Source: Aurantiochytrium sp. KH105 (Eukaryota; Sar; Bigyra; Thraustochytrida; Thraustochytriidae). From it: 64,000 nucleotides of DNA. The notes below the pieces were generated by a model. That model had not been told where the DNA came from. It ran no database searches and saw nothing but the letters and a program-made list of their open reading frames with translations. The position numbers and the translations under genes are program-made. The stretch lies in assembly GCA_003116975.1 (NCBI GenBank), contig BGKB01000010.1:372001-436000 (forward strand), in the 5' to 3' direction. Numbering within the stretch: position 1 is the stretch's first letter; each line of letters starts with the position of its first letter. Positions 36,356 through 46,726 of this stretch are shown here, one piece after another.

Positions 36356-38197
36356 TTACGAAGAGGCGAGGTTCTTGGAGAGAATGTCGGGGACGAGGAC
36401 GTCTTCGGGGAGGTCCATGCCGAGAAGAGCGCCAAGGGCAATCTCGAAGGTGGTGAGGTAGTACGCCGCCTCGCCAGAGACAAGCTCGTCGTTGAGCAAG
36501 TCGCGAAGCAGCATCGTGGTCGCGTATGCGTGCTGGAGCTGCGCCTGCACGATAACAAAAGTCACTACAGGAAGAAACTCGTCCGCGTTCATGTCCATGA
36601 CACCCAGACGACCCGACTCTGCGTAAATCTCATCCTTGAGACGAAGGAGGATTCGTAACTTGAGCGAAGGCATGTCCACGTCGTCAAAGCTCTTGAGCGT
36701 GGCAATAGCGCCGCCCCACGTTGCCTGCCCCAACCCCTTGCGATCAGGCAAACCCAAGAGCGATCTCAGACGATCCGCAGAGAGACTACGTAGAATCAGC
36801 ACTCGCTCCTGTAGAGCGCATTCTTGTGCCGAATGCTCGCGGAGAGCACCTAGCAATAATCTCGACAAGACCGGAGCCAGCACGATTCGCTCCACGCAGA
36901 GCCGCACATGGTCCACGATCTTGTCCCAATGCTCGGCGGAACGGGACCCACTTTCCTCAAAGAGACGCTCTTTGCGCGCTCCTGAAATTTTCTTGACAAG
37001 GGAGTTGATAAGCTTGCCCGTGGCCGGAGCCGGGACACTTGGGAGCTGGCTGCGAGATGCGGCCTGCACGTAGGAACGCTGCTGCGAAGAAGAAGCCGCG
37101 CCACCACTTTCTCCGTTCCGAGTGGGCGAGAGATTTCCGTCTCCACCCGCAGCCCCGCCCCTCCCCAAAGAGTTCACAATGTCCCCTGATGACCGTATGA
37201 TTTGCGCACCGGCATTTTCCGCCAAAAGACGAAGTCTAGATGCTGCTGTCGTTTGGCCAGCATTCGGTGCCGCGCTCGCGCCGTTAGGAGTGCCTCCGCC
37301 TCCGTTCCCACTCACAAGCAACGAAGATGATGATCCACTTGACGCAGTCGTCGCAGCCCCGGTGCCGCTGCCGCCTCCATTGTTTTGTGCGCCGCTATTG
37401 CTGGTCTCCTTTTTACGAAGACGCGCGCGGAAAGCACGGATGACGCGACCCTCTTCCTCGGACTCTGATTCAAACAGAGACTCGATCCAGCCCTCGATCG
37501 CATAAAGACTCTCCAAGAGCATTTGGTCAAGAGACCAAGGCGGTTCGCACCGGAGAGAGACTTCTTCGAGCTGACTTTCTTCTTGTTTGGCAGGCCGTGA
37601 CGCCAGAGACTGGAGCATAATTTGCAGCGCAACGTCTGGTTCATGCGTGTACATGCGCTGGCACCAATCTCCATTTCCTCGAACGGTTGTGATCCACTTG
37701 GCCAGCACCTCGTACTGTGCTTGTACCGTGCGCAGATCAATACGTGCCGCTTCGGCAGCGCGCGCCTGCTCAGCCTTTTTCTGTTCTTCTTGTTCCTCTT
37801 CCATGGGAAACGGAGTGTCGAGTCCAAACTCGAAATCGGCCTTGCTACTTGCCGCGAGTGGAAGTGCCGAGTCTGAATTTCGCAAGGTATTGCCGTTGCT
37901 CGCGCCTTGCGCCTGATCGTCTCCTGAGGCGTCATCTGTACTTGCAAAAATACCTAGGGGGTCGAACTCGCTCGTGCTGGGGCTCGCCTTGGCGCTCCCG
38001 GTGCCGGTGCTCGAGCTCCGGACTTGCATCGACAATATTTTCGGCGGAGAAGATGTCACCGCTGCCAAAAGATCTTCGTCGTGGTTTTCTGACTCATTTT
38101 GCGCCTCATTGGACACTTGGGGACTCTGAACTGTCGAAGCTTGACTTTTTCCCGCTGCTCCAGGACTGCTCGATGCCCTGGTTGCAGCTTCGGCTTC

Positions 38198-38231
<34 letters not shown>

Positions 38232-41200
38232 GCGACCTCGAGTGCCTGAAGAGAAAAGATGACACCGTGCAAGTAGGGAATGCGTGCGCTGCCAAGGAAT
38301 TCCGTTGGGTCCAGGCCAAGAGGAACCGCCCTGGCCTCGTCATCGGCACGAAGCCAGTCCGACTCGGTCTCAGTCTCAGTCTCAGTCTCGGTCCCAGACT
38401 CAGCTGCGCCATTTTCCGGTTGACCCAGCGATCTCGTGCCCCCGTCTTCTTCGCCAGCATTGACAGCTGTATTCTTGACTGGGTCGAGAGCGTCTCCGTT
38501 GGAAGCCTTGGATCCAGAAATTCCAAGTGGCGTATCCAAGCCGAGCGAACTTGCGCGCGAATGCTTCTTCGCTCCGCGCCTTGCTTGCACGCTCGGGCGT
38601 GGTGAGTCGAGTGTGCTCGCATTGGGTTTTGTCAAGAGCTCACCAATTCCGGTGATTCGCTTGAGATCGTCAAACGCCTGCCATCGGTCGCCCGCGACGT
38701 TGCGCCAGGTCAATTCAAGCCTTCGAATGGGTCGCGATCCAAGAGCTTCTAAGCAGGCCATGACGAGCGATGCGTTCCGCAGCGATGGCCCGGCAGCCAC
38801 ACTAGCAATGTCGATAATGCATTCTACAATCTGCGCCCGGAAACTGGGCGTTTCCCCACGCAGAATTTGCGTCTTGAAAAAGTAGACGAGCTTGTCAAAT
38901 TCCAAGAGAAAGCGTTTCTCTGCGACACAGGCGTCTTGGCGCGCAGCAAAGGGTACTTTGGCAAGAACCACGAGGTTCCATGGGTCTGTAGCCATGTAAA
39001 GACGTTCGAGACGCAAAGATATCTGCACTGCAACTGCGCCAGGATGACCGTGCCACTCGGAGAGCAGAACCTCGGCTTCCTTGCGTCGCGCGGCAGCCGC
39101 GGGGCTGTCTACCTCTACCTCATCCTGAAAACTGCCTGAACCCGCATGCAAAAGTGGCGAGAGAATGAGATTGCTATGCGAGGGCACGTACGAATTGCTC
39201 ATGCGCCGCTGAGGAGCTTGCTCGCTGGACTGAGACTCCCAACTTCGGGAAATCTGGCCTCCCGTCATCGTTTGTCTTCGGGGAAGCCGTCCATCGGCGC
39301 CACTTTGCGATGCGTTCTTGCCGGAAACATCGATGGGGCCAGACGAGGACGTCCCCGACGCCTTGTTGAGGCGGAGAATATCACGTGGGGACATGACGGA
39401 TGCGTTCGTGGGCGCAGAAGACTTGCCCAGCAATTCTTTGGCCTTGTCAGCACTGGATTTGCGGCGTGGCCGTATTGCGCCTGGTGCCGAATCTCCTGGC
39501 GCGCCGTTTCCACGCGAAGTAAGAGCGGGCTCCGTTGAACTTTGCCGCTTCATGAGGGCACTGCTCAGTGGTCCCTGGCCGCCTTCATGGTGGAAAGAGC
39601 GATAGGGAAGCAATGGCAGCGTACGCAGCCGACGATTCGAAACATCGAGCAAGCTGTATACGCAGCGACCCATGTACTCGGCATACTCGGGAAGGTCAAG
39701 GCGGCGGAGTACCCCGACAAAGCTTTCGGACGCAGGAACAAAGTCAAATGTCTCGTCATCTTTGCCGTTCTGAGTCCACGCGACCCCACTGCCGCCGGAG
39801 GCTCTGTCGGCGTCTGGAGACCCGAAGAGGACTTCGAGAACGCGAGGAGTTGCTTCCAGTCTTCTACGAAACTTGGGATGAGCTGTGAGCATGAGAACAA
39901 AAGATATAATGCGAGACGCCTCAGGTCCGAGAGGGAGAACGATATTGGGGTCCGATAGACTGATCTTGGCAGTTCCGCTGTTGCTTATAAGCTGCGCAAA
40001 CTTTTGCATCAGCGCTCGCAGCAAAGCCACAAGGGTGACAGAAGTGCTTGTCGTGAAATGGATAAAATCGAGATTGAGCAGAATGGCGCGACCTGTGAAT
40101 CCATCGTCGTCCTCGTGACCAGCCAAGAGAAGGTCCTGCAATGGGGCATCGTTGCCGCATATAATTTGCTCAACGAGATGGTCCTTGACAGAGAGCGGGC
40201 CAGCCAAATGTGACCCCCCAAGATGCTCTACCTTGTCCTCGTCGTTCCCAAAGTCGAGCAGATCTCCCTGCGTATCTTCGTTGCCCTTTTGTGGGGAGCC
40301 CTTTTCATTGCAAATAGTGTTCATGGTCTCCATGATGCGCTGAAAGATCGGACGATCCATTCGCGACCCAAGTGCTGCATTGCCGCTCTGATACGCCTGT
40401 GAAATGACCATGCGGATTTGCACGTCGTCGCGCGCAGAAATGCAAAGATTATGCAAAAGCATCGAAGTCCAGCATGAGAGCTTGCGGGCGGCCTCAAACT
40501 TGCTTTCTGCGGCGACCTCGACGGTTGCGTTGCTCGACTTGCTCGCTGCCCCCCCTGCATTGGCAGGCGAGTTGGAGCGGGAGCTGTTGGCCTGATTTTG
40601 CGCGTTTGCCTGTCGACGAATAAGATTGTTAAAAAGCGAAGATCCTGCTGACACGGCATTTCGCGCCGTCGAGTTGAGCGCGTCCACCGTCACATCTGTG
40701 TCGCCTCCGAAGAGACCATTGCCGATACCCGTAAAGCTGCGTCGGCGCCCTTGGCGGGACGGAGAGGCCTCTGATGACCGAGGCGATAAGTCCTGGTCAC
40801 CCGGGGTTTCCATTGCCTGTGCGCGCTCCTCGGCGTCCAGCTGCTCCGCAAGCCGTCGATCTGCGAGCTCTTGCTCGCTGAGGTCATTTTCAAAGCCGAG
40901 AGATGCATACAGATCGGTCTCCGAGGTTGTTGTGTCGTGCGCCGGGCTGTGTTGCTGGGAAGCATTCAGAAGCGCTGTGGTGGAGTTGTGAAGGACTTGC
41001 ACGATATAGCCGAGGGACCCTTCATAGGCCAGAATAGCCTTCGCGCCTGATGGCGCCGTGCTCACCATGCACAGCAGGCAATTTATAGCACCGTGCAGGG
41101 CCAAATCCTCCTTGTGCACATGAGCTGCGCACTGAAGGAGCCGTTCGACGCGGGGTTCCACTTCTTTTCGCACCTGCAGATTGAAGACGGACATGGTCGC

Positions 41201-41776
41201 GAGCACACGGGCAATGAGCAAGAGGGTTTGCTTGTCGTTGATTTTGTCCTTGTCGAGCATGTCGATCATGACAACATGCACGTTGGCCTCGGCAAGCATG
41301 CGCGTGCCTTGGTCTGAGGCGGCAACATTGTACAGCACTCGAAGACTCGAGTTGAGGAGAGCTAAGGTCCGAGTTTTCAGCTTCCAGTGGGCCACCATGG
41401 CATCGACGATGACGTGCACGCCGTGGGCGCGCAGCAACACGCAAAAGGCGACCACATCGTCGTCGAGTCTAACATAAGGCCCGAGTTGCACCAGGATATC
41501 CAGACAAGTTCCGACAAGCTGCACGCGTGGAACCTGGTCCTTTTCATGTCCGCGGACGTAGAACTGCCGTATGATGCCGATGATCGACGACACAACGCCC
41601 TTTTCCACGGCGAGTCTGCGGTTCTCCCCGAGAATCTCGCGAACAAGGTCCGTCACGAGCGTCTTGCATGCCTTGGCGCTATCCTGGCGCGCGGACTCTT
41701 CGAGATTGCTCAAGAGGTGGTCGATCACCTCTTCGAATTTGACCATGGTCGCGCGACAAAGCGAGCAATGAAGCAA
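36356..41776 (-). CDS. ARM-repeat / RasGEF / VPS9 multidomain exchange factor
   Basis: This 1806-residue protein appears to hold two guanine-nucleotide exchange domains. Residues 1-290 are helical ARM/HEAT-like repeats (VDAMVAHWKLKTRTLALLNSS, less the last residue, is typical). Ser-rich linkers follow. At about 890-1170 lies a CDC25-homology RasGEF domain: PWNLVVLAKVPF, FKTQILRGETPSFRAQIVEC, RNASLVMACLEALGSRPIRRL, LTWRNV and finally ARIPYLHGVIFSLQAL. A Ser/Thr/Glu-rich insert of about 115 residues separates the last two blocks. A polyglutamine run sits at about 1182-1192. The C-terminus (about 1690-1800) is a VPS9 domain: VDMPSLKLRILLRL, DEFLPVVTFVIVQAQLQHAY and GEAAYYLTTFEIAL. It would couple Ras-type and Rab5-type GTPases. 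Start at 41776 or 41746 (MVKFEEV). Low-complexity runs are frequent, but the frame is intact. Confidence 0.9.
38198..38229. repeat. CAG/CTG trinucleotide repeat (coding, polyGln)
   Basis: About ten CTG units on the plus strand, read as CAG by the minus-strand RasGEF/VPS9 gene, giving about eleven glutamines just after the RasGEF domain. Confidence 0.95.
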
Positions 41777-42308
41777 GCAAGCGAGTCAGAACGCGGCAAG
41801 GCGGTAGGAAGAGAGAGATTGGCGCGCGGGGACGCCTTTCGCTCTCGCTCCGCCTGTCGCCTCCCTCGCCTGCGTGGTCGGCGAGTGACAGGAAAAGGAC
41901 CCTCGCAAGTCGCGGGCCCACGAGGCCGCGATCCGGGACCTTGGCGCGCACGCTAGCTCGCCGGACCAGGCTGCCCGCCCTCGCGAGCAGGCCTGCCCTC
42001 GTGTCTCCCGCCCGGCGTCGAGCGGAGGAGAGCCCGCCCTCGGCGCGGCGCGGCGGGGCTCAGGTCTGGTGCGTGTAGTATCTATTCTATTCTGCCAATC
42101 CCGATCGTCTATTCGTCCCTTCTTCGGTCGAAGGCAAAAGCAGAACGACGACGCTCGCGCCGCGGGCGCCTCGCTGCGACCCCGCGCGCTCTTCTTCGCG
42201 CGTCGCCGAGATCGCTTCCGTCGCTCTTTCTTCTCGCAAGCAGGCAAGCAAGCAGGCAAGCAGGCAAGCAGGCAAGCAGGCAAGCAGGCAAGCGAGCGAG
42301 CGAGCGAG
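41777..42308. other. Divergent promoter region of RasGEF/VPS9 and SPF30 genes
   Basis: About 530 bases between two start codons facing away from each other. GC-rich centre; the last 70 bases (42237-42308) are a GCAAGCAG octamer array running directly into the SPF30 start. Open frames on both strands here are repeat-driven (for example repeated ACLLACLP on the minus strand). Confidence 0.6.
42237..42308. repeat. (GCAAGCAG)n repeat ending in (CGAG)n
   Basis: Tandem GCAAGCAG units followed by five GCGA/CGAG tetramers, ending at the base before the SPF30 ATG, so it forms the immediate 5' UTR. Confidence 0.93.
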
Positions 42309-43466
42309 ATGGATGTTGATGGGCTTCGCAAGCAGCTCGTGGACGTGGAGAAGCTGCTGGAGAGCGACCCGGCCAACGAGGCGTACGTGGAGCTGCGCAA
42401 CAGCCTGACCGAGGCTCTGGCTCTCGCAGACTCGGACTCGGACTCGGACTCGGACGCAGAGTCCGAAGCGGAGGCGCAGGTGGAGGCGACCGACGCCGCA
42501 GCAAAGCAAACCTCAACCCACAAAACACTCGACGAGAACGAAAAGGATGACGCAAAGGCACCGGCCCAAGAGCACCTCAATGTGGCGCCTTCAAAGCCCG
42601 AGGCACAGGACAACGAGCCAACAGCGATAGCTCGAACAGACAATGTCACAGAACCCCAAGATGATAAGAAAACCTCTCCACAGGAATTCACGCTGCCTGA
42701 CTCCATGCGGCAAAAGAGGCAAGACCTTGAGAAAATTGTGCTTGGGAGCGTGTGCGAGGCCTTCGACAAGGTCACTGGCGTGTGGAACAGCGCAATTCTC
42801 GAACAGTATACCAATGTAGAGCAGGGCAAGTGCAAAGTGCGTTTTCTCTACAAGAAAGATGACTTGTGCGCTGTTGATCCAGAGGGTGTGCGTCCCACCA
42901 AAGCAAAGACAAGCTTTGACAAAATGTCCGTGCAAATTGGTCAGCCCTGCGAAGCACGCTTTTCCGGTGACGGAAAGCGCTATGCAGCCACCGTTTTGCG
43001 CTTGACACCACACGGGTGTGTCGTTCGTTTCAAGCGGTACAACAACGAGGAAGAGGTCGCATATCAGCATTTGCGGCTTTTGTCGCCCGAAGAGGTAGCT
43101 CAGCCCACCTCGGACCGCCAGGCGATCGCGGCAGCAATGTCGGGGATTGCGCCAGCCTCCGCAACGAGTAGCCAGGCCTCCTCGACTGATATTTCCGCCG
43201 GGGGAGGCGGTACGAGTGGCTCAAATACAAACGAGACGGCAGACAGTGCATCAGGAATGCGTTTGAGCCAAGACATTGCGAGCATACCTGAGCACCTGCG
43301 TGTGAAAGAAGGTGACTCGGAAAAGGTAAAGGAGCGAAAGCGCAAGGCCTTACGTCTGCTGAAGAAGCAGACCAAGGCGGCCAAGAGGGATTTGGCTCTC
43401 GAGCAAAAGAAACAGGGCTGGAAAGCTTTTCAGGCCAAGTCAAAACTGAAAAAGAGAAAACGATGA
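42309..43466 (+). CDS. SMNDC1: Splicing factor SPF30 / SMNDC1-like Tudor protein
   Basis: The 385-residue protein resembles SPF30 (SMNDC1), a U2-associated spliceosome assembly factor. The N-terminal helix (MDVDGLRKQLVDVEKLLES) and acidic SDSDSDSD run fit. A Tudor domain lies at about 218-260 (QIGQPCEARFSGDGKRYAAT, VRFKRYNNEEEVAYQHLRLL), the fold that reads symmetric dimethyl-arginine on Sm proteins. An upstream block (about 148-190, CEAFDKVTGVWNSAILEQY, CKVRFLYKKDD) also looks Tudor- or chromo-barrel-like, which the human protein lacks. The C-terminal EGDSEKVKERKRKALRLLKK and QGWKAFQAK match the conserved SPF30 tail. Its presence suggests the organism still has introns even though the genes here show none. 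AATAAATAAA follows the stop by 19 bases. Confidence 0.9.
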   Translation: MDVDGLRKQLVDVEKLLESDPANEAYVELRNSLTEALALADSDSDSDSDAESEAEAQVEATDAAAKQTSTHKTLDENEKDDAKAPAQEHLNVAPSKPEAQDNEPTAIARTDNVTEPQDDKKTSPQEFTLPDSMRQKRQDLEKIVLGSVCEAFDKVTGVWNSAILEQYTNVEQGKCKVRFLYKKDDLCAVDPEGVRPTKAKTSFDKMSVQIGQPCEARFSGDGKRYAATVLRLTPHGCVVRFKRYNNEEEVAYQHLRLLSPEEVAQPTSDRQAIAAAMSGIAPASATSSQASSTDISAGGGGTSGSNTNETADSASGMRLSQDIASIPEHLRVKEGDSEKVKERKRKALRLLKKQTKAAKRDLALEQKKQGWKAFQAKSKLKKRKR

Positions 43467-43869
43467 GACTTACGTTAGAAAAAAATAAATAAAGGCAAAA
43501 AGAGTATGATAGGTCCAGCCTACTTTGTCTCTATCTTCTACCGCGTACGTTGACATGAATTGACTCAACTTAACTTGTCTACTTTAAACGTAAGATTTGA
43601 CTTGACGAGACCTGAATCAAGTCTGACTTGATTCAACAGGATGAGCACATTCAGCAAACACTTTAATGACTCGCACTATTTCAGCTGAAGTTGTCTGAGA
43701 GCACCAAATCTATCATCGTTTTGGATGCCTACGTCCGATTTTTCTCGCATTCATTGCAGGGACTTTTTGGTTTGTGCGATCCAGAAGAGCTGATGATTGG
43801 TGTCGTTGCAAGCGAACCATTTGCGGACTTGCAAAAATCTGTCGTCATACTTTTCTGATCAATATATCA
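43467..43869. other. AT-rich convergent intergenic region
   Basis: Spacer of 400 bases between SPF30 (+) and the METTL2-like gene (-). It is AT-richer than its surroundings, with imperfect copies of GACTTGA/CAAGTC-type motifs around 43560-43640. No gene recognised. Confidence 0.5.
43485..43494 (+). promoter_or_regulatory. Candidate polyadenylation signal of SPF30
   Basis: Overlapping AATAAA hexamers shortly after the stop, the same arrangement as after P450 paralogue 2. Confidence 0.35.
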
Positions 43870-44859
43870 TCATTTGTCACATGGAGATGGAGACGAAACG
43901 TCGCTGAGGGCAGCGCGTTGAAATACGGCATTGAGAAAGACGCGATCGATGTTTTGACCCGTCTTTCGATTCACATTGCGCACAGTTACATATTTGCACT
44001 CAACACGGTGCATAGAGATTTCAGGGCCTAATGAAGCGAAAAGAGCCTCCAGATACTCTACAGAAAAGAAATAGCACTGTACACCATCTTGCTTGATGTA
44101 CCAATTTTCGCCAAGGCGCGTCTTGCACCGTGTCTGGACCATGTCAAAGAGACCGTAATCGCGAAAGCACATGAGGCCGCCTGGCCGAAGAGCTGTTGCA
44201 AGAGCGCGAAGCACCCGACCATGATGCGTTGGCGAGATAGCGGAGAGCGTAAACACCAAAAGACCAAAGTCGAGCGAACCGGGCGCCATTGGCAGCGGAT
44301 CTCTGACGATGTCGCAGACGCCTGCAGTGAGTCTCTCGGGCCCCAGACCAGCGGCAGCAGCACCCCGGTGCAGCGCCTCAATAGCAGACGACGACACGTC
44401 CACGGTTTGAGCGACCAGTTGCGGAATCTCCTTTAAGAGAGGCAGCACGGCAGCGCCAGTTCCGCATCCCAGTTCTCCCAAGGTCGCCGTCGGGCGGTCC
44501 TCATTAATTCCTGCTTTTGCGAGCGCCGGAAATGCTTTCGCCAGATAAGATCTCGACTTGAAAAACTTGTTCGTGTGCGCCGCGTAAAAGCTCTCCCAGC
44601 TTTCTGCAAGTTTCTCTTCATCGGTGCGCAGGGCGACGTCCTGCTCGTCGAGCACGGGCGGCGCCTCGTTGCCAACGCACTTTTCCCTCCGCGCCGCTGC
44701 GACGTCTTCCCACGCGAAGTCTGCGTCAAAGTACTCCACGCGTCGCGCGCTAGCGTCTCCCGCGGCCGTCCCCTCCGCTCCAGAATCCTGCTCGCGCGCC
44801 GCGGCGGTCTCCATCTCCATGGCCGGTCGATCGATCGAGATCGATGAATCCATCATCAA
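43870..44859 (-). CDS. METTL2: METTL2/Trm140-type tRNA m3C32 methyltransferase
   Basis: The product (329 residues from 44859) is a class I SAM methyltransferase of the METTL2/METTL8/Trm140 group, which makes 3-methylcytidine at position 32 of tRNAs. The family-specific lead-in SWESFYAAHTNKFFKSRSYL precedes motif I LGELGCGTGAAVLPLL. Then come the VDVSSSAIEAL block, FTLSAISPTHHGRVL, LRPGGLMCFRDYG, and the family hallmark RLGENWYIKQDGVQCYFFS. The N-terminus is Ala/Glu-rich with EYFDADFAWEDV, also seen in the family. Three adjacent Met codons start the frame; a later ATG at 44820 (MEMETAAA) would place the CGAT-rich stretch in the 5' UTR and is a real alternative. Confidence 0.93.
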   Translation of the reverse strand: MMMDSSISIDRPAMEMETAAAREQDSGAEGTAAGDASARRVEYFDADFAWEDVAAARREKCVGNEAPPVLDEQDVALRTDEEKLAESWESFYAAHTNKFFKSRSYLAKAFPALAKAGINEDRPTATLGELGCGTGAAVLPLLKEIPQLVAQTVDVSSSAIEALHRGAAAAGLGPERLTAGVCDIVRDPLPMAPGSLDFGLLVFTLSAISPTHHGRVLRALATALRPGGLMCFRDYGLFDMVQTRCKTRLGENWYIKQDGVQCYFFSVEYLEALFASLGPEISMHRVECKYVTVRNVNRKTGQNIDRVFLNAVFQRAALSDVSSPSPCDK

Positions 44860-45956
44860 TCTCTCCAGCGATGGTCGCCTCCCATTTCATCCCGCGGACC
44901 GGATGCGGAACCGACGCGGAACCGCAAGACCGCGCACGTGGCGGAGCAAGTTTTTAACGCCGCGTAACGCATTCCTTGCTTGACCGCCATCGCGCAGCAC
45001 GGACCTTGTCGGTCGGTACGTCGAGCGAGCGGGCGCGCGGGCGAGCAGGACTTCTGGCGCGCCAGCGTGCATCGAAGAGCAAGCGGGAGCCAGCGCTCGC
45101 TCGCTCGCTCGCTCGCTCTCCCCGAGAAGCACCGGCAGCTTGCGCTTGGCAGCTCGATCTCGCCACCATCGCTAGCCTCGCCGTCGCTGCTGCTACTGCA
45201 GGCGCTGCTGCCGCCATTGTCGTCGCCATCGCGCAGGGTGGACGCGAAGAGGAGGGGGGGGGGAGAGAAGAACCGTCGAGGACGCCGCGCGAACGTCCGC
45301 TGCCGCGCCCCGAGCCGGCCTGCGCAGCGCAAGAAGCAGGGGCGGATTCCCCACGAAGAAAGGATCATTTGCGCGTGGGGAGGCGGTCAGTCGCACTGGG
45401 GTCACCACGTCCGTCAGGGCGGCCACTGACGCGAACGCAATTCGCGCTGTACGGGCCGAGGTGAGCTCGGTGCATCGTACGGTAGAAGACGCGCTCCCTC
45501 TGACATTGTGACTGAGGGTGTCAGAACGAGCGTTCGAAGATCCTCGGTGCGTCGAGACTGGGGAAGAAATAGAGGGCGGGGAACAATCTGCTGCCGAACA
45601 ACGCTATTTCTCAGGACATTTGTGAGGTCCGCACATCCGTACCTTGCGAAGCTGGGCATCGGAGCAAGCTCTGTCAGCGCGGAGGGGACAGTCAATCCGC
45701 CTCTGGTACAGCCGCGGAGGCTCTTTCGAAGAAAAGGTTCGGCTTTTAGCAGTCGAGGCTCTTGAGCACCGTCCCAAGACATCCGAGTATCGATCTTTTT
45801 CCCGGAACGAAGCGGCGCGCAAATTGGATTTTAAAAACCAAATCGTAAACACCTCGTGGCCATCTCCTCCACGGGCTTCCTCTTGAGGCCTGCGCCCATT
45901 CTGTACTCTTTCCCACTTCAAAGCGTGCAGTCCTCGGCGTACGTGCATTGTGAATC
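44860..45956. other. 1.1 kb divergent intergenic region
   Basis: It separates the METTL2-like gene (-) from the BART-domain gene (+) and should hold both promoters. It has a GCTCGCTC array (about 45093-45120) and a G-run at 45255-45264. Open frames up to about 170 codons occur on both strands but overlap each other and look like GC-driven artefacts. Confidence 0.45.
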
Positions 45957-46424
45957 ATGGCTCGCAAAAAGTCAAAGGGCAATGAGGTTCCCAAGGAAGA
46001 GGCCATTATCATTTCTGTAGCGCAGCTCCTCGTGTCAAAGGAGTTCCGAGAGGGCGTTTTTAGCTTCATGGAAGACCACGCAGCATCATTTGCGACCGAG
46101 AACCCCGGGGAGGCCAAAGCTAAGGCGTGCGATTTTGAGCACCCCCTGGAATATAAGGAGATTCATGCCGAGTTTTCCAAGACCTTTGAGGACCGCATTG
46201 AAAACCACGTCAAGGAGCAAGGTTCCAGTCGCGCAGAGATGTACGACTACCTTCGACGTCAAGAAGAGGCCAAGGTTGCGGACACCGGTGCTAGCGCTCT
46301 TGTCCAGACACTCTTGACGGTCTTCGAGTACGAGACGTTCGTAGAGGTCATGCGAGACACCGAGCGGCGCAAGTACCTGGAGCACATTACTCGATCGTGG
46401 GCGTCTACTCTGCAATCCGCATGA
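45957..46424 (+). CDS. BART-domain protein (ARL2-binding protein / CFAP36-like)
   Basis: The 155-residue protein is filled by a BART domain (ARF-like 2-binding protein). It starts with a basic MARKKSKGNEV, then FREGVFSFMEDHAASF, LEYKEIHAEFSKTFEDRIEN and LLTVFEYETFVEVMRD. These fit the five-helix bundle that binds GTP-loaded ARL2/ARL3. Relatives work at mitochondria (ARL2BP) or in cilia (CFAP36). The short length with little C-terminal extension fits ARL2BP better than CFAP36, but the sequence gives no clear decision. Thraustochytrid-type protists have flagellate zoospores, so a ciliary role is possible. The ATG at 45957 follows GAATC and is the first in frame. Confidence 0.88.
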   Translation: MARKKSKGNEVPKEEAIIISVAQLLVSKEFREGVFSFMEDHAASFATENPGEAKAKACDFEHPLEYKEIHAEFSKTFEDRIENHVKEQGSSRAEMYDYLRRQEEAKVADTGASALVQTLLTVFEYETFVEVMRDTERRKYLEHITRSWASTLQSA

Positions 46425-46726
46425 ATTGAATTGCCCTCAGTCTCGATTTCTTTCCTTTTCCAGCACCAGCTACACACTTTTGTACACATCGACTGACACA
46501 TCAACAGACATCTTCACTTCCATCTTGTTTTTCTTCCGGTCTCCAACTTTCCCAGCTTCATTTGCAATTGAATGGACAACAACTTGCCTTGGCAGCGACA
46601 TGCGCACTTCCGTATTGACACATCCAAAATTGATGGCTTGGAGACACAAAAAATGAAAGGATAATAAGTTGATACAGAAAGACAACAGAACGCTTGAGGC
46701 TCGAACGACCCCAATGGGAAAAGAAA
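46425..46726. other. AT-richer convergent spacer
   Basis: About 300 bases between the ends of the BART gene (+) and the cNMP/RGS gene (-). Nothing recognisable apart from possible 3' UTR sequence. Confidence 0.5.

Noticed and set aside
35257-36456. 399-codon plus-strand frame
   Set aside because: Antisense to TXNDC9 and then runs through CGAT and CTCGCG simple repeats; it has a repeat-driven composition.
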